Positions 35,325 to 44,262 of a stretch of 64,000 nucleotides of DNA are shown here, in pieces; position 1 is the first letter of the stretch; each line of letters starts with the position of its first letter. Source of the stretch: Olsenella porci. Lineage in GTDB: Bacteria; Actinomycetota; Coriobacteriia; Coriobacteriales; Atopobiaceae. The stretch spans positions 186,001-250,000 of the forward strand of contig NZ_VUNC01000002.1 of the NCBI RefSeq assembly GCF_009695875.1. The letters are read 5' to 3'. The notes under the pieces were generated by a model. The model was given only the letters and a program-made list of their open reading frames with translations. It ran no database searches and was not told the origin of the DNA. The position numbers and the translations under genes were made by a program.

Positions 35325-36813
35325 TTGCCACACCCCCCTTCCCGAGCTTCTCTTCCTTCCGGCGTGCTGCCTCAGCCAGGTCCTGATCGACGCCCCAGAA
35401 CTTGGGATGCCTCTCGATGGCGCCAAGGGCGAGGAGCCTCAGGGCAGGTGCCTTGAAGCAGAACATGGTCACCACGTCGCAGGCGATGCCCAGGGCGAGC
35501 GTGAGGCCAAAGCCCTTGACCGGGCCGACGGCGAAGGCGAAGAGCGCGATGGCGGTCACGAGCGTGACGGCGTCGGCGTCAAGGGAGGTCATGATGCCGT
35601 GCTTGGCGCCGCTCACGGAGGAGTTCTTGACGCTGCGGCCCATGCGGATCTCTTCCCTGAACCTCTCGAGGACGAGGATCGAGGAGTCGGCGGCAGATCC
35701 TGTCGTCAGCACCATGCCGGCGAGTCCGGGGAGCGTGAGCGCGAACGCGCCAAAGTGCGAGAGCAGCGCGAGAAGGCCCAGGTACAGCACAGCGAACACG
35801 CCCAGGGAGCCCAGCGTGAGCAGGCCCAGGCCACGGTAGAATACGAAGAGGTAGACCACGACGATCGCGACGCCCACGACGATGGCGGTGACGCCCTGGG
35901 TGAGGGAGTCCTGGCCAAGGGTGGGGCCGACCACGCGGCTCTCGGAGTAGGTGAGCGTGACGGGGAGCGACCCGGAGTCCAGGACCGTCTTGAGCGAGTT
36001 GGCGTCGTCGAGCGAGAAGTTGCCCGTGATGGACACCTCGCCGGTCGAGATCTCGGACTGCACCGCGGGGGCCGACTTTACCACGCCGTCCAGCACGATG
36101 GCGATCCTGCCGTTGGTGGGCGCGAGCTCCTTGGTGACCTCGGCAAAGTCCTTGGTGCCCTCGTCGTCGAGCTTGATGTTGACGGCGTACGTGCCGGTCG
36201 CGGAGTTGGACGCCTGCGCCACGGTCACCTGCGTGATGTGCGAGCCGTCCATGAACGCCTCGTAGGTGCCGTCCTTCAGCTTCACGCCCTCGGTGCCGGC
36301 GTCGAGCTTGGCGAGAGCGTCGGCGTCGCCGATGTCGTCGAGCCGCACGAATTCCAGGTGTCCCGTCTGCCCGATGGTCTTGATTGCGTCGTCCGCGTTG
36401 GTGGCGCCAGGGATCTGAATCAGGATGGAGTCCGCCCCCTGCTGCTGCACGGTCGTCTCGGACGAGCCGAGCGAGTTCACGCGCTGCTGCACGATGGAGG
36501 TCGCCTCCTGCATCTGCTCGGCGCTGGGCGTGCCACCGTCGGAGGTCTTGGCGGTCATGATGACCGAGACGCCGCCCCTGATGTCGAGGCCCTGCGTGAT
36601 GCGCTCGGAGAGCGGTGTGAATCCGAACACGCACACCCCCAGCGCCACGACGAGCACTACCAGGGTCGATACGTAGCGGCGAACGTGGGCGCCCATCCTA
36701 TGCCCGCGCTTGCGGCGGGGGCGAGACTTGGGGCGCCTCTCCCCCCTTCCCTCGGACTTGCGCCAGCGGTCGATCCCCGTGGCGCCGTCCTGGGGCTCCT
36801 TGTCATCCTTCAT
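35317..36813 (-). CDS. secD: Protein translocase subunit SecD
   Basis: SecD partners SecF. The 498-residue product has an unusually long basic N-terminus (~40 residues, 'RKSEGRGERRPKSRPRRKRG') before the first membrane helix, then the hallmark 'GLDIRGGVSVIM', the P1 domain with 'QEATSIVQQRVNSLG', 'LDDANSLKTVLDSGSLPV' and the C-terminal membrane part 'GLAGMVLTTGSAADSSILVLERFREEIRMG'. The usual 'GMAVDANILI' reads 'GSAADSSILV' here, so the key Asp is kept. GGGAG precedes the ATG. No yajC lies between tgt and secD. It is in the tgt-secD-secF-recJ-relA string. Confidence 0.95.
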   Translation of the reverse strand: MKDDKEPQDGATGIDRWRKSEGRGERRPKSRPRRKRGHRMGAHVRRYVSTLVVLVVALGVCVFGFTPLSERITQGLDIRGGVSVIMTAKTSDGGTPSAEQMQEATSIVQQRVNSLGSSETTVQQQGADSILIQIPGATNADDAIKTIGQTGHLEFVRLDDIGDADALAKLDAGTEGVKLKDGTYEAFMDGSHITQVTVAQASNSATGTYAVNIKLDDEGTKDFAEVTKELAPTNGRIAIVLDGVVKSAPAVQSEISTGEVSITGNFSLDDANSLKTVLDSGSLPVTLTYSESRVVGPTLGQDSLTQGVTAIVVGVAIVVVYLFVFYRGLGLLTLGSLGVFAVLYLGLLALLSHFGAFALTLPGLAGMVLTTGSAADSSILVLERFREEIRMGRSVKNSSVSGAKHGIMTSLDADAVTLVTAIALFAFAVGPVKGFGLTLALGIACDVVTMFCFKAPALRLLALGAIERHPKFWGVDQDLAEAARRKEEKLGKGGVANA

Positions 36814-36885
36814 GAGAAGCTCCCGTCCTCGGGCGAGACGTGCCCACCCAACCTATTGCAACCGTCCCATTCTAGCCCGTGGGCA

Positions 36886-36905
36886 CCCCTCGCGCCCGCG
36901 AGGGG
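36886..36905 (-). terminator. Hairpin between tgt and secD
   Basis: CCCCTCGCG / CGCGAGGGG palindrome, 27 bp beyond the tgt stop. A second pair GTGCCCAC / GTGGGCAC (36839-36886) flanks it. No U-tract; readthrough into secD is likely. Confidence 0.5.
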
Positions 36906-36931
36906 CCTGACGCCTCCCCGCCCGGACGCGG

Positions 36932-38483
<1,552 letters not shown>

Positions 38484-38538
38484 TGCCAATCTCCTTTGCT
38501 TGAAGGGTCGCGAGCCCTCGTATGGCTTGCCTTCCGAC

Positions 38539-38547
38539 ATAGTAACA
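38539..38547 (-). promoter_or_regulatory. Possible extended -10 promoter of ptsH
   Basis: Minus strand TGT-TACTAT (-10 at 38539-38544, TGn at 38545-38547), about 55 bp before the ptsH start. No good -35, as usual for extended -10 promoters. Confidence 0.4.
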
Positions 38548-38704
38548 AACAAATGACAAAACCATGCATAACTGGGGGCTGTTTTTCAGGAGACGGCGGC
38601 AAACCGTGTCGGAGAGGGACATGCGGGTCCCGGATTGGTGCAAAATGGTCCTTGGGCGGGTGGCAGGTCGCCGCACGCCCGCGTCATGACGTGAGGAGCA
38701 TCGC

Positions 38705-39964
38705 ATGGACAACGACCAACAGACCGACGAGGGCAACCAGGGGCAGGCCGCGAGCGGCACGCCCGACAAGCCCGCCGGCACCGCACGGTCGAAGCGGCAT
38801 CGGTCCGGGGGCAGGCCCAAGGGCTCCAAGGGGCCGGGCGCCATCCGGGGAGGCATTGACGCCATACGGAGCGTGAGGAGCGCCTCGAAGGAGCACGCCG
38901 ACGCGCGCGAGCGTGCCGAGGCGCTCAAGAAGCAGGTTGCGGCGGACAGCGCGGAGCTCGCGCACCGCGACAAGATAGAGGGCGACTACCCCCAGATCGT
39001 CGAGCGCCAGCGCGCCGAGATGGCAGAGGCAAGCACCCTTCTCGCAAAGGCCGGGGAGGAGTCCCAGCGGCTCTCCGTCGAGGTCGAGGGGCTGACCCAG
39101 CGCCTCGACGCCATGAAGGCTGCCAACGAGGAGCAGCTGCGCCCCTATCGCGAGCTCATGAACTCCACCAAAGGCCGCTCGGACGACGCCGCGAAGTCCC
39201 TCTCGGACGTGCGCCGTGCCGTCAAGGCCGCCGACCAGCAGGTGAGCGACACCGCAAAGAGGCGCGAGCAGCGCATTGACGCCAGCAACCGCTCGGTGGA
39301 CAACGCCCAGGACAGGCTCCGCAAGGTCCAGGCGGAGCTCACCTCCCTTCAGGCAGACCCAAGCGCCTCCCCCGCCGCCGTGAGCAAGATGCAGAGCGAG
39401 GTCGTTGCCGAGCAGGCCCACCTCGACGCCGCCCGCGAGGAGGTCAAGCGCGTTACCGCCGAGTGCCAGCAGCTCATGGACAACGCGCAGACGCACCTGT
39501 GGACCCAGAAGCAGTCGCTCGAGACCCTGGAGCGCCAGGCAGGCGAGGCCCGCAAGGAGGCCGACGCCCGACGCGAGGAGTACGAGCGCCTGCACAACGA
39601 GGCCACGTGCAGGGAGAAGGAGCTCTCCGACCAGATTGCGGCGCGCAAGGGCGACCTCGAGGCGGCCAACAAGGATGCTGCCGCCGCCCAGGGCAGGATC
39701 GACGCCGCCCAGGAGGCGCTCGACGAGGCGAACTCCATCCACGCCACCCCCGAGGCCACGGCGCAGCTCAGGGGCAAGATCGCCCAGGACAAGGCGAGCC
39801 TCCATCTTCAGCAGGCTGAGGTCGACCGCCTTGCCGCAGCCGAGAGGGGCCTGCGCTCCAAGACGCGCGGCCAACGCTATGGCTTCGTGGCGATCGTCGT
39901 GGTTGCCTGCGTGGTCGTGCTCGCGCTGGTCGTGGTCATGCTCGTGCTGCCTAACCTGCACTAG
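38705..39964 (+). CDS. Long coiled-coil protein with C-terminal membrane anchor
   Basis: No family recognised. The 419-residue product starts with ~50 polar, basic residues ('RSKRHRSGGRPKGSKGPG'), continues as nearly unbroken heptad-rich alpha-helix from about residue 55 to 385 (A/E/R/K/Q-rich, for example 'LSVEVEGLTQRLDAMKAANE' and 'LHLQQAEVDRLAAAERGL'), and ends in one hydrophobic helix 'FVAIVVVACVVVLALVVVML'. This predicts a long cytoplasmic rod tethered to the membrane by its C-terminus. GAGGAG lies 7 bases before the ATG. It is divergent from ptsH and followed by a strong hairpin. Similar in layout to the small protein at 21988-22302. A scaffold or cell-division role is only a guess. Confidence 0.82.
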   Translation: MDNDQQTDEGNQGQAASGTPDKPAGTARSKRHRSGGRPKGSKGPGAIRGGIDAIRSVRSASKEHADARERAEALKKQVAADSAELAHRDKIEGDYPQIVERQRAEMAEASTLLAKAGEESQRLSVEVEGLTQRLDAMKAANEEQLRPYRELMNSTKGRSDDAAKSLSDVRRAVKAADQQVSDTAKRREQRIDASNRSVDNAQDRLRKVQAELTSLQADPSASPAAVSKMQSEVVAEQAHLDAAREEVKRVTAECQQLMDNAQTHLWTQKQSLETLERQAGEARKEADARREEYERLHNEATCREKELSDQIAARKGDLEAANKDAAAAQGRIDAAQEALDEANSIHATPEATAQLRGKIAQDKASLHLQQAEVDRLAAAERGLRSKTRGQRYGFVAIVVVACVVVLALVVVMLVLPNLH

Positions 39965-40010
39965 CAGTAGCGCTCCGCGCGCCGTTCCTGTCGAAGGTTA
40001 TCGGCATCTG

Positions 40011-40041
40011 GAGGGGTCCCGCAGCCGTTGCGGGGCCCCTC
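40011..40041 (+). terminator. Terminator after the coiled-coil gene
   Basis: 13-bp stem GAGGGGTCCCGCA / TGCGGGGCCCCTC (one G-T pair) with a 5-base loop, 46 bp after the stop. No U-tract. Confidence 0.7.
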
Positions 40042-40213
40042 ACGTCTCATGTGCCCGAAGAAGGGGATGCAAGGTCTCCCCGCCTGCGAAGTTCACGGCA
40101 CCGCGTGATCGCTCCCACCCCAGCGTCTCGCCCACCTCTCCCTGGCAGCCCTCTCACGTGCGAGCGTAAGGCGCGTCTCCCTGCCCCCGAACCTGCACGA
40201 ACTACGGGAGCGG

Positions 40214-40406
40214 CGTTTAATCTCACTAGGCCTCGTGCGGATTCCAGGATGGAATGCTTAACCTCACTAGGCCTCTTGGATGCAAAGCGGCTGAAACCCA
40301 CATTAGGGCTAGGGGCGTTAAGCAATCTCGGGCAGAATCCACATGAGGCCTAGGATCACTAAGCGCGACGGCACCGAATCCGCATGAGGCTGGGAAAAGT
40401 TAAGCG
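40214..40406 (+). repeat. Cluster of five ~30-bp repeat units with ~41-bp period and mixed orientation
   Basis: Each unit has the form GAATCC-CATGAGGCCTAG-TTAAGC. Units 3, 4 and 5 (about 40294-40325, 40336-40364, 40376-40406) read forward; units 1 and 2 (about 40214-40244 and 40257-40283) are the reverse complement. The central AGGCCT-like hexamers stand at 40228, 40269, 40305, 40346 and 40387, spaced 41, 36, 41 and 41 bp. The cluster lies between convergent genes and has no reading frame. It could be a set of protein-binding sites or an RNA with repeated stems; see findings. Confidence 0.75.
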
Positions 40407-40717
40407 TCGCGGTCGCACGCACCGCATCAGTGCGGACATAGAAAGGCACTCCACCAAGGCATCCCGCAAGGACGCCTTGTCATCCAAGCGTTCTTTCCAC
40501 CAGGTCGTTATCGCCGTCGAAACCGTGCGAGCCCGGGCGCGAATACCCGTCTCTGGCGCCCATTCTCTGGCCCATCCCGTCAGCCTTGCCCCAACCGGCA
40601 ACGCCTCGACCCCAGGACGCCTGGCGTCGCGACCCCTTCCTTACCCTCGCCTTTCTCCGATTAGCCCACTCGCCCGAACGACGGCCAGCGCGACCGGCCG
40701 CAACGACGTCCCAACAT
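40407..40717. other. Gene-free stretch between the repeat cluster and queA
   Basis: About 310 bp with no supported gene, RNA or further clear repeat unit. Confidence 0.5.
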
Positions 40718-40758
40718 GCGGCGGGCCTCGGGTGGGTCAACCCCCCGAGGCCCGCCGC
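40718..40758 (-). terminator. Terminator of queA
   Basis: Perfect 15-bp stem GCGGCGGGCCTCGGG / CCCGAGGCCCGCCGC with an 11-base loop, 20 bp after the queA stop. No U-tract. Confidence 0.75.
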
Positions 40759-40778
40759 GTCCCTCTCGCCTGGATGCG

Positions 40779-41942
40779 CTACCTAATGAGCATGGCGTCG
40801 CCAAAGCTCAGGAAGCGGTACCTCTGGTCTATTGCCTGCTGGTAGGCGGACATGATCTGGTCGCGGGTCGCGAGCGCCGAGACCAGCATCATGAGCGTGG
40901 AGCGGGGTACGTGGAAGTTGGTGATCAGCGCATCGACCACGTGGTAGGTGGACCCGGGCATGAGGTAGAGGTTGGTGGTGGCGTTGCGCCTCTCCACTAT
41001 GTCGCCCCTGCCGAGGACCTTGGCGGAGTCGGGGACGTCCTCGAAGCGCCTCGCGACGACGGGGACCCTCCATGCCGGCGCCTCGGGGTCGTAGGCGCTC
41101 TCGAGCGAGCGCACGGAGGTGGTGCCCACGGCAACAACGCGGTGCCCGGCCTCCTTGGTCTGGTGCACGAGGTCCACGACCTCCTGGCTCACGTGATAGC
41201 GCTCGGTGTGCATGACGTGCTGGGTGGGGTCGTCCTCGGTCACCAGGCGAAAGGTGTCGATGCCAACCTCAAGCTCCACGGTTGCCCAGCCCACGCCCTT
41301 CTCCTCGATGCGCTGGATCAGCTCGGGCGTGAAGTGCAGGCCCGCGGTCGGAGCGGCGGCGGAGTGCTCCTCGCGCATGGCATAGACGGTCTGGTACTTC
41401 TCAGGGTCGCCCTCGTACTTGGTGATGTAGGGAGGCAGGGGCACGTGGCCCGCCCTGTGCATGGCCTCGTCGAGCGTGAGGCCCTCCGCCGGCGTGAAGC
41501 GCACCAGGCGGCCGCCGCGGTTGTCGTCCACGAAGTCCAGGACCTCACCCGTGAGCACCACGGGGGCGGACATGGGCGCGTGCAGCCCGCCGGGGCGGTA
41601 CTCCACCACGGCTCCGGGCTTGAGCCGCTTGCCGGGGTTCACGAGGCACTCCCACACGTGCCCCAGGGCGTCAACGTCCTCCCTCCGGCGCAGCAGGAGC
41701 GTCTCGGCGACGCCGCCCGTGGCGCGCTTGTGGCCCACGAGCCTGGCGGGCATCACGCGCGTCTTGTTGGCAACCAGGAGGTCGCCGGGCTCCAGGTAGT
41801 CGATCACATCGCGGAACCTGCGGTGCTCGACCCCGCCGTCCTCGCGGTTGAGCACGAGCAGCCTGCACGAGTCGCGCGGCTCCGCGGGCTCCTGGGCAAT
41901 GAGCTCGTCTGGCAGCGGGTAGTCAAAGTCATCGGTTCGCAT
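40779..41942 (-). CDS. queA: S-adenosylmethionine:tRNA ribosyltransferase-isomerase
   Basis: QueA transfers and rearranges the ribosyl part of SAM onto preQ1 in tRNA, making epoxyqueuosine. The 387-residue product starts 'DFDYPLPDELIAQEPAEPRD' and has 'LLVANKTRVMPARL', 'HFTPELIQRIEEKGV', 'VELEVGIDTFRLVTEDD' and 'LITNFHVPRSTLMMLVSAL', all typical of QueA. Start at 41942 has AAGGAG 12 bases upstream, a longish gap. queH lies 87 bp upstream on the same strand, so the two consecutive steps may share a transcript. A strong hairpin follows. Confidence 0.96.
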   Translation of the reverse strand: MRTDDFDYPLPDELIAQEPAEPRDSCRLLVLNREDGGVEHRRFRDVIDYLEPGDLLVANKTRVMPARLVGHKRATGGVAETLLLRRREDVDALGHVWECLVNPGKRLKPGAVVEYRPGGLHAPMSAPVVLTGEVLDFVDDNRGGRLVRFTPAEGLTLDEAMHRAGHVPLPPYITKYEGDPEKYQTVYAMREEHSAAAPTAGLHFTPELIQRIEEKGVGWATVELEVGIDTFRLVTEDDPTQHVMHTERYHVSQEVVDLVHQTKEAGHRVVAVGTTSVRSLESAYDPEAPAWRVPVVARRFEDVPDSAKVLGRGDIVERRNATTNLYLMPGSTYHVVDALITNFHVPRSTLMMLVSALATRDQIMSAYQQAIDQRYRFLSFGDAMLIR

Positions 41943-42029
41943 GGTATGCGGAATCTCCTTGGTGGGCGAGAGGATCGCCCCGTCTTGCCTGTGGCGCCGC
42001 AGCGACGGCACCCCTCCAAGCCCTCTACT

Positions 42030-42707
42030 CTATCCCCTGGCGACGATCCGTGCTCTGATCGATGCCGCCAACACCGTATCCCCAGCACGTTCGGCGGCAT
42101 GGGCAGCCTTCCTCAGGTCGCGCGCCTCCTGCCGCTCGACCGCGGCCTCCGCGGCGGAAAACCGGCAGCCGCAGTAGTTCTGCCGGTACATGTGGAGCGC
42201 ACGGGAGTCCTCCACGGACTCCGGGTAGTGCGGCCTGAAGTCGCGCCACACGGGGGTGAGGCCGCTCGCGCGCGCGGTCGCCAGGAGGACCTCGTGGCAC
42301 GTGTCGAACAGCTGGTACGGGGAGACGGCCAGGGTCGTGCTCACAAACTCGAAGCCATGCTCGCGGGCGACCCGGCACGCCTCCGACAGCCGCAGGGCAT
42401 AGCACGCACGGCAGCGCCTCTCGCGGTCGAACGCGGCGGGGGCGACCGAGCGCTCCCAGCCGTCGCGGTCGTCCCCCGCGACGATGACGTCCACGCCGGC
42501 GACGTCGCGAGCCCACGAGAGTAGCACGCCCAGGCGCCTGTCGTGCTCCTCCCTCGGCTGTATGTTGGGGTTGGTCCAGCAGATCGTGGGCTCAAAGCCC
42601 TCCAGCCGCAGGTACTTCACGGGCTCCAGGGAGCAGGGCCCGCAGCAGGCGTGGAGCAGGATTGGCGTGCGGCCGGTGGGAGTGGCCGGGGCGAGAGGGG
42701 CGCTCAC
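42030..42707 (-). CDS. queH: Epoxyqueuosine reductase QueH
   Basis: QueH reduces epoxyqueuosine to queuosine in tRNA and replaces the unrelated QueG. The 225-residue product has the family's cysteine motifs: 'LLHACCGPCSLEPVKYL' near the N-terminus, 'NPNIQPREEHDRR', 'RCRACYALRLSEA' and 'YRQNYCGCRFS', which bind an Fe-S cluster and a second metal. Length fits. The start is GTG at 42707, overlapping the stop of the upstream nitroreductase relic (GTGA). It is followed by queA. The extra C-terminal helix (RQEARDLRKAAHAAERAG) is A/R/E-rich. Confidence 0.95.
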   Translation of the reverse strand: MSAPLAPATPTGRTPILLHACCGPCSLEPVKYLRLEGFEPTICWTNPNIQPREEHDRRLGVLLSWARDVAGVDVIVAGDDRDGWERSVAPAAFDRERRCRACYALRLSEACRVAREHGFEFVSTTLAVSPYQLFDTCHEVLLATARASGLTPVWRDFRPHYPESVEDSRALHMYRQNYCGCRFSAAEAAVERQEARDLRKAAHAAERAGDTVLAASIRARIVARG

Positions 42708-42961
42708 CTCTCCCCCGCCTCGTCAGGCTGGCTAAAGCCCGTCGCCAGCGGTGAGAGCATCTGCGCCACGGACCGGGTCATCTCGCGCGAGAAGCCCGAG
42801 TTCCACTTGCGCTCGCAGAACGCCTTGAGCCGCTGGTTGCCCGCGGTCGGCGCCTGGCAGGCTGCCTCGAGGATGAGCCTCTCGTCCTCGGAGGAGACGG
42901 GCTCGTTCGAGAAGGCGCGCGCGGACGCGCGCTCAAATAGCTGTCGGATGGCCTCGTTCAT
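42704..42961 (-). pseudogene. Internally deleted nitroreductase-family relic (in frame)
   Basis: The 85-residue reading frame joins the N-terminus of an FMN nitroreductase ('IRQLFERASARAFSNEPVS' with 'ILEAACQAPTAGNQ') directly to its C-terminus ('KAFCERKWNSGFSREMTRSV', the last helix of the family). The ~150 or more residues between, including most of the FMN site and dimer core, are missing. The frame is intact and has GGGGGA before the ATG at 42961, so a peptide may still be made, and its stop overlaps the queH GTG. It may now serve only to lead ribosomes into queH. A working enzyme is not expected. Confidence 0.75.
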
Positions 42962-43034
42962 CGGTTTCCCCCGTATGCCCCAGGTTGTCTGGGTACAGAA
43001 TTCTAGCAGCCATCCATACGCGGAAGGGAGCGCC

Positions 43035-43565
43035 ATGAGGATACGGGTCGAGCTGGACGAGAGGGGCATGGTCCCCGACAGGTACGCAAAGCACGCGGAC
43101 GCGGCGCACCTCTACCATGGCACGCCGACCACGTCGTTCCCCTTCGCGGTGGAGGAGGTGCCAGACGCGGCGCGGACGGTCGCCCTCGCGTTCGTGGACT
43201 TTGACTCCATCCCGGTATGCGGCTTCCCATGGATCCACTGGTGCGCCGCCAACATCCCTGCGAGCGAAGCGGAGAACGGGACCATCCGATTTGCCGAGAA
43301 TGCCTCCAACCTCGGCGAGCACGGCATGGTGCAGGGCAGAAACTCGAGCGCCGCAAGATGGGCGGGCGGCAGCACCGACCCGCTCCTGGCGTGCCGCTAC
43401 AACGGGCCCCAGCCTCCCGACCGCACCCACGTGTACACGCTTGCCGCCTTCGCGCTCGACACGGAGCTGCCCCTGCGCGAGGGCTTCTGGATGAGCGAGA
43501 TGGTCGACGGCATGCGCGGCCACGTGATCGGCCACGCGGTGGCAGATCTCCCCGCGAGGGCATAG
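43035..43565 (+). CDS. YbhB/YbcL-type PEBP-like protein
   Basis: A member of the phosphatidylethanolamine-binding-protein (Raf kinase inhibitor-like) family, cytoplasmic in bacteria and without a firm function. The 176-residue product has the family blocks 'HLYHGTPTTSFPFAVEEVPD', 'ALAFVDFDSIPVCGFPWIHW' (variant of the DPDAP/HW region) and 'YNGPQPPDRTHVYTLAAFALD' (GP..H.Y.f..yal). GGAAGGGAG lies 4 bases before the ATG. It is divergent from the nitroreductase relic and convergent with the DUF3267 gene 15 bp away. Confidence 0.88.
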   Translation: MRIRVELDERGMVPDRYAKHADAAHLYHGTPTTSFPFAVEEVPDAARTVALAFVDFDSIPVCGFPWIHWCAANIPASEAENGTIRFAENASNLGEHGMVQGRNSSAARWAGGSTDPLLACRYNGPQPPDRTHVYTLAAFALDTELPLREGFWMSEMVDGMRGHVIGHAVADLPARA

Positions 43566-43580
43566 CGGACCCGCCGCCCC

Positions 43581-44108
43581 CTACCCCAGGAGCTGGATGC
43601 CGGAGCTGGTGTCCCGCACGTGGGTGCACCCCCGTGTGCGGACGACCTCCCACGCCATCGCCAGGTCTCCCACGCAGCCCGCCAGGTGGGTGGAGAGGCA
43701 CGTCCACGCCAGCAGCGGCAGCCCCAGCGTGGCGCCCAGCGCCACGAAGCCGCAGGTGAGGACCACGGTGGGGGCGAGGAGGACGCAGGTGAACCACCCG
43801 CGCGGAAGCACGGCCCCGCCGGCGCCCGTGTACAGCATCCCCTCTCGGTACCCAAAGCGAATCCGAACGTCTCGCCCGCCCAAAAGGCGGAAGGCACCCG
43901 CATGCACGAGCTCGTGGACGGGGAGCGCGACAACCGAGAGGGCGAGATAGGCCACGATGCCGGCGAGCGACGGTGCCTCCGTGGCGCCGGCGCCCCACGC
44001 AATGAGCCCCACGGCAAACCCACCCGCGAGGATGCCCAACCCGAGCCACGACAGCAGCCGCTGGAGCAGCAGGTCTCCCATGATGTCGATGTCCCTTATG
44101 ACCCTCAT
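43581..44108 (-). CDS. DUF3267-type membrane protein with HExxH motif
   Basis: The 175-residue product has four hydrophobic segments and 'LPVHELVHAGAFRLLGGRDVRIRFGY', containing HELVH, a zinc-metallopeptidase-like motif on a membrane helix as in the DUF3267/putative zincin group. Whether it cleaves anything is unknown; some relatives are thought to be regulators or pseudopeptidases. I place the start at 44108, where GGGAG is 10 bases upstream; an ATG at 44117 is too close to that site. It is divergent from metG and convergent with the PEBP gene. Confidence 0.78.
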   Translation of the reverse strand: MRVIRDIDIMGDLLLQRLLSWLGLGILAGGFAVGLIAWGAGATEAPSLAGIVAYLALSVVALPVHELVHAGAFRLLGGRDVRIRFGYREGMLYTGAGGAVLPRGWFTCVLLAPTVVLTCGFVALGATLGLPLLAWTCLSTHLAGCVGDLAMAWEVVRTRGCTHVRDTSSGIQLLG

Positions 44109-44200
44109 GGCGGCCATGCTCCCACCGCACTTCCCGCCCGTCAAGGAGTCGGGCCGCCTTCCGCCACCGCCCGCACGGGGACGCAGCGACCCCCGTGTTG

Positions 44201-44209
44201 TGGGATAAT
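44201..44209 (+). promoter_or_regulatory. Probable extended -10 promoter of metG
   Basis: TGG-GATAAT, with GATAAT at 44204-44209 and TGn directly before it. It predicts a 5' leader of about 45 nt. Confidence 0.5.
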
Positions 44210-44262
44210 CTCCCCCGTTACTGCACTTGCCGCTCCCTGCGGCGCCAAAACTAAGGACGCAC

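Noticed and set aside
40214-40406. CRISPR array
   Set aside because: The between-unit stretches are only ~11 bp, units flip orientation and are degenerate, and no cas genes are near.
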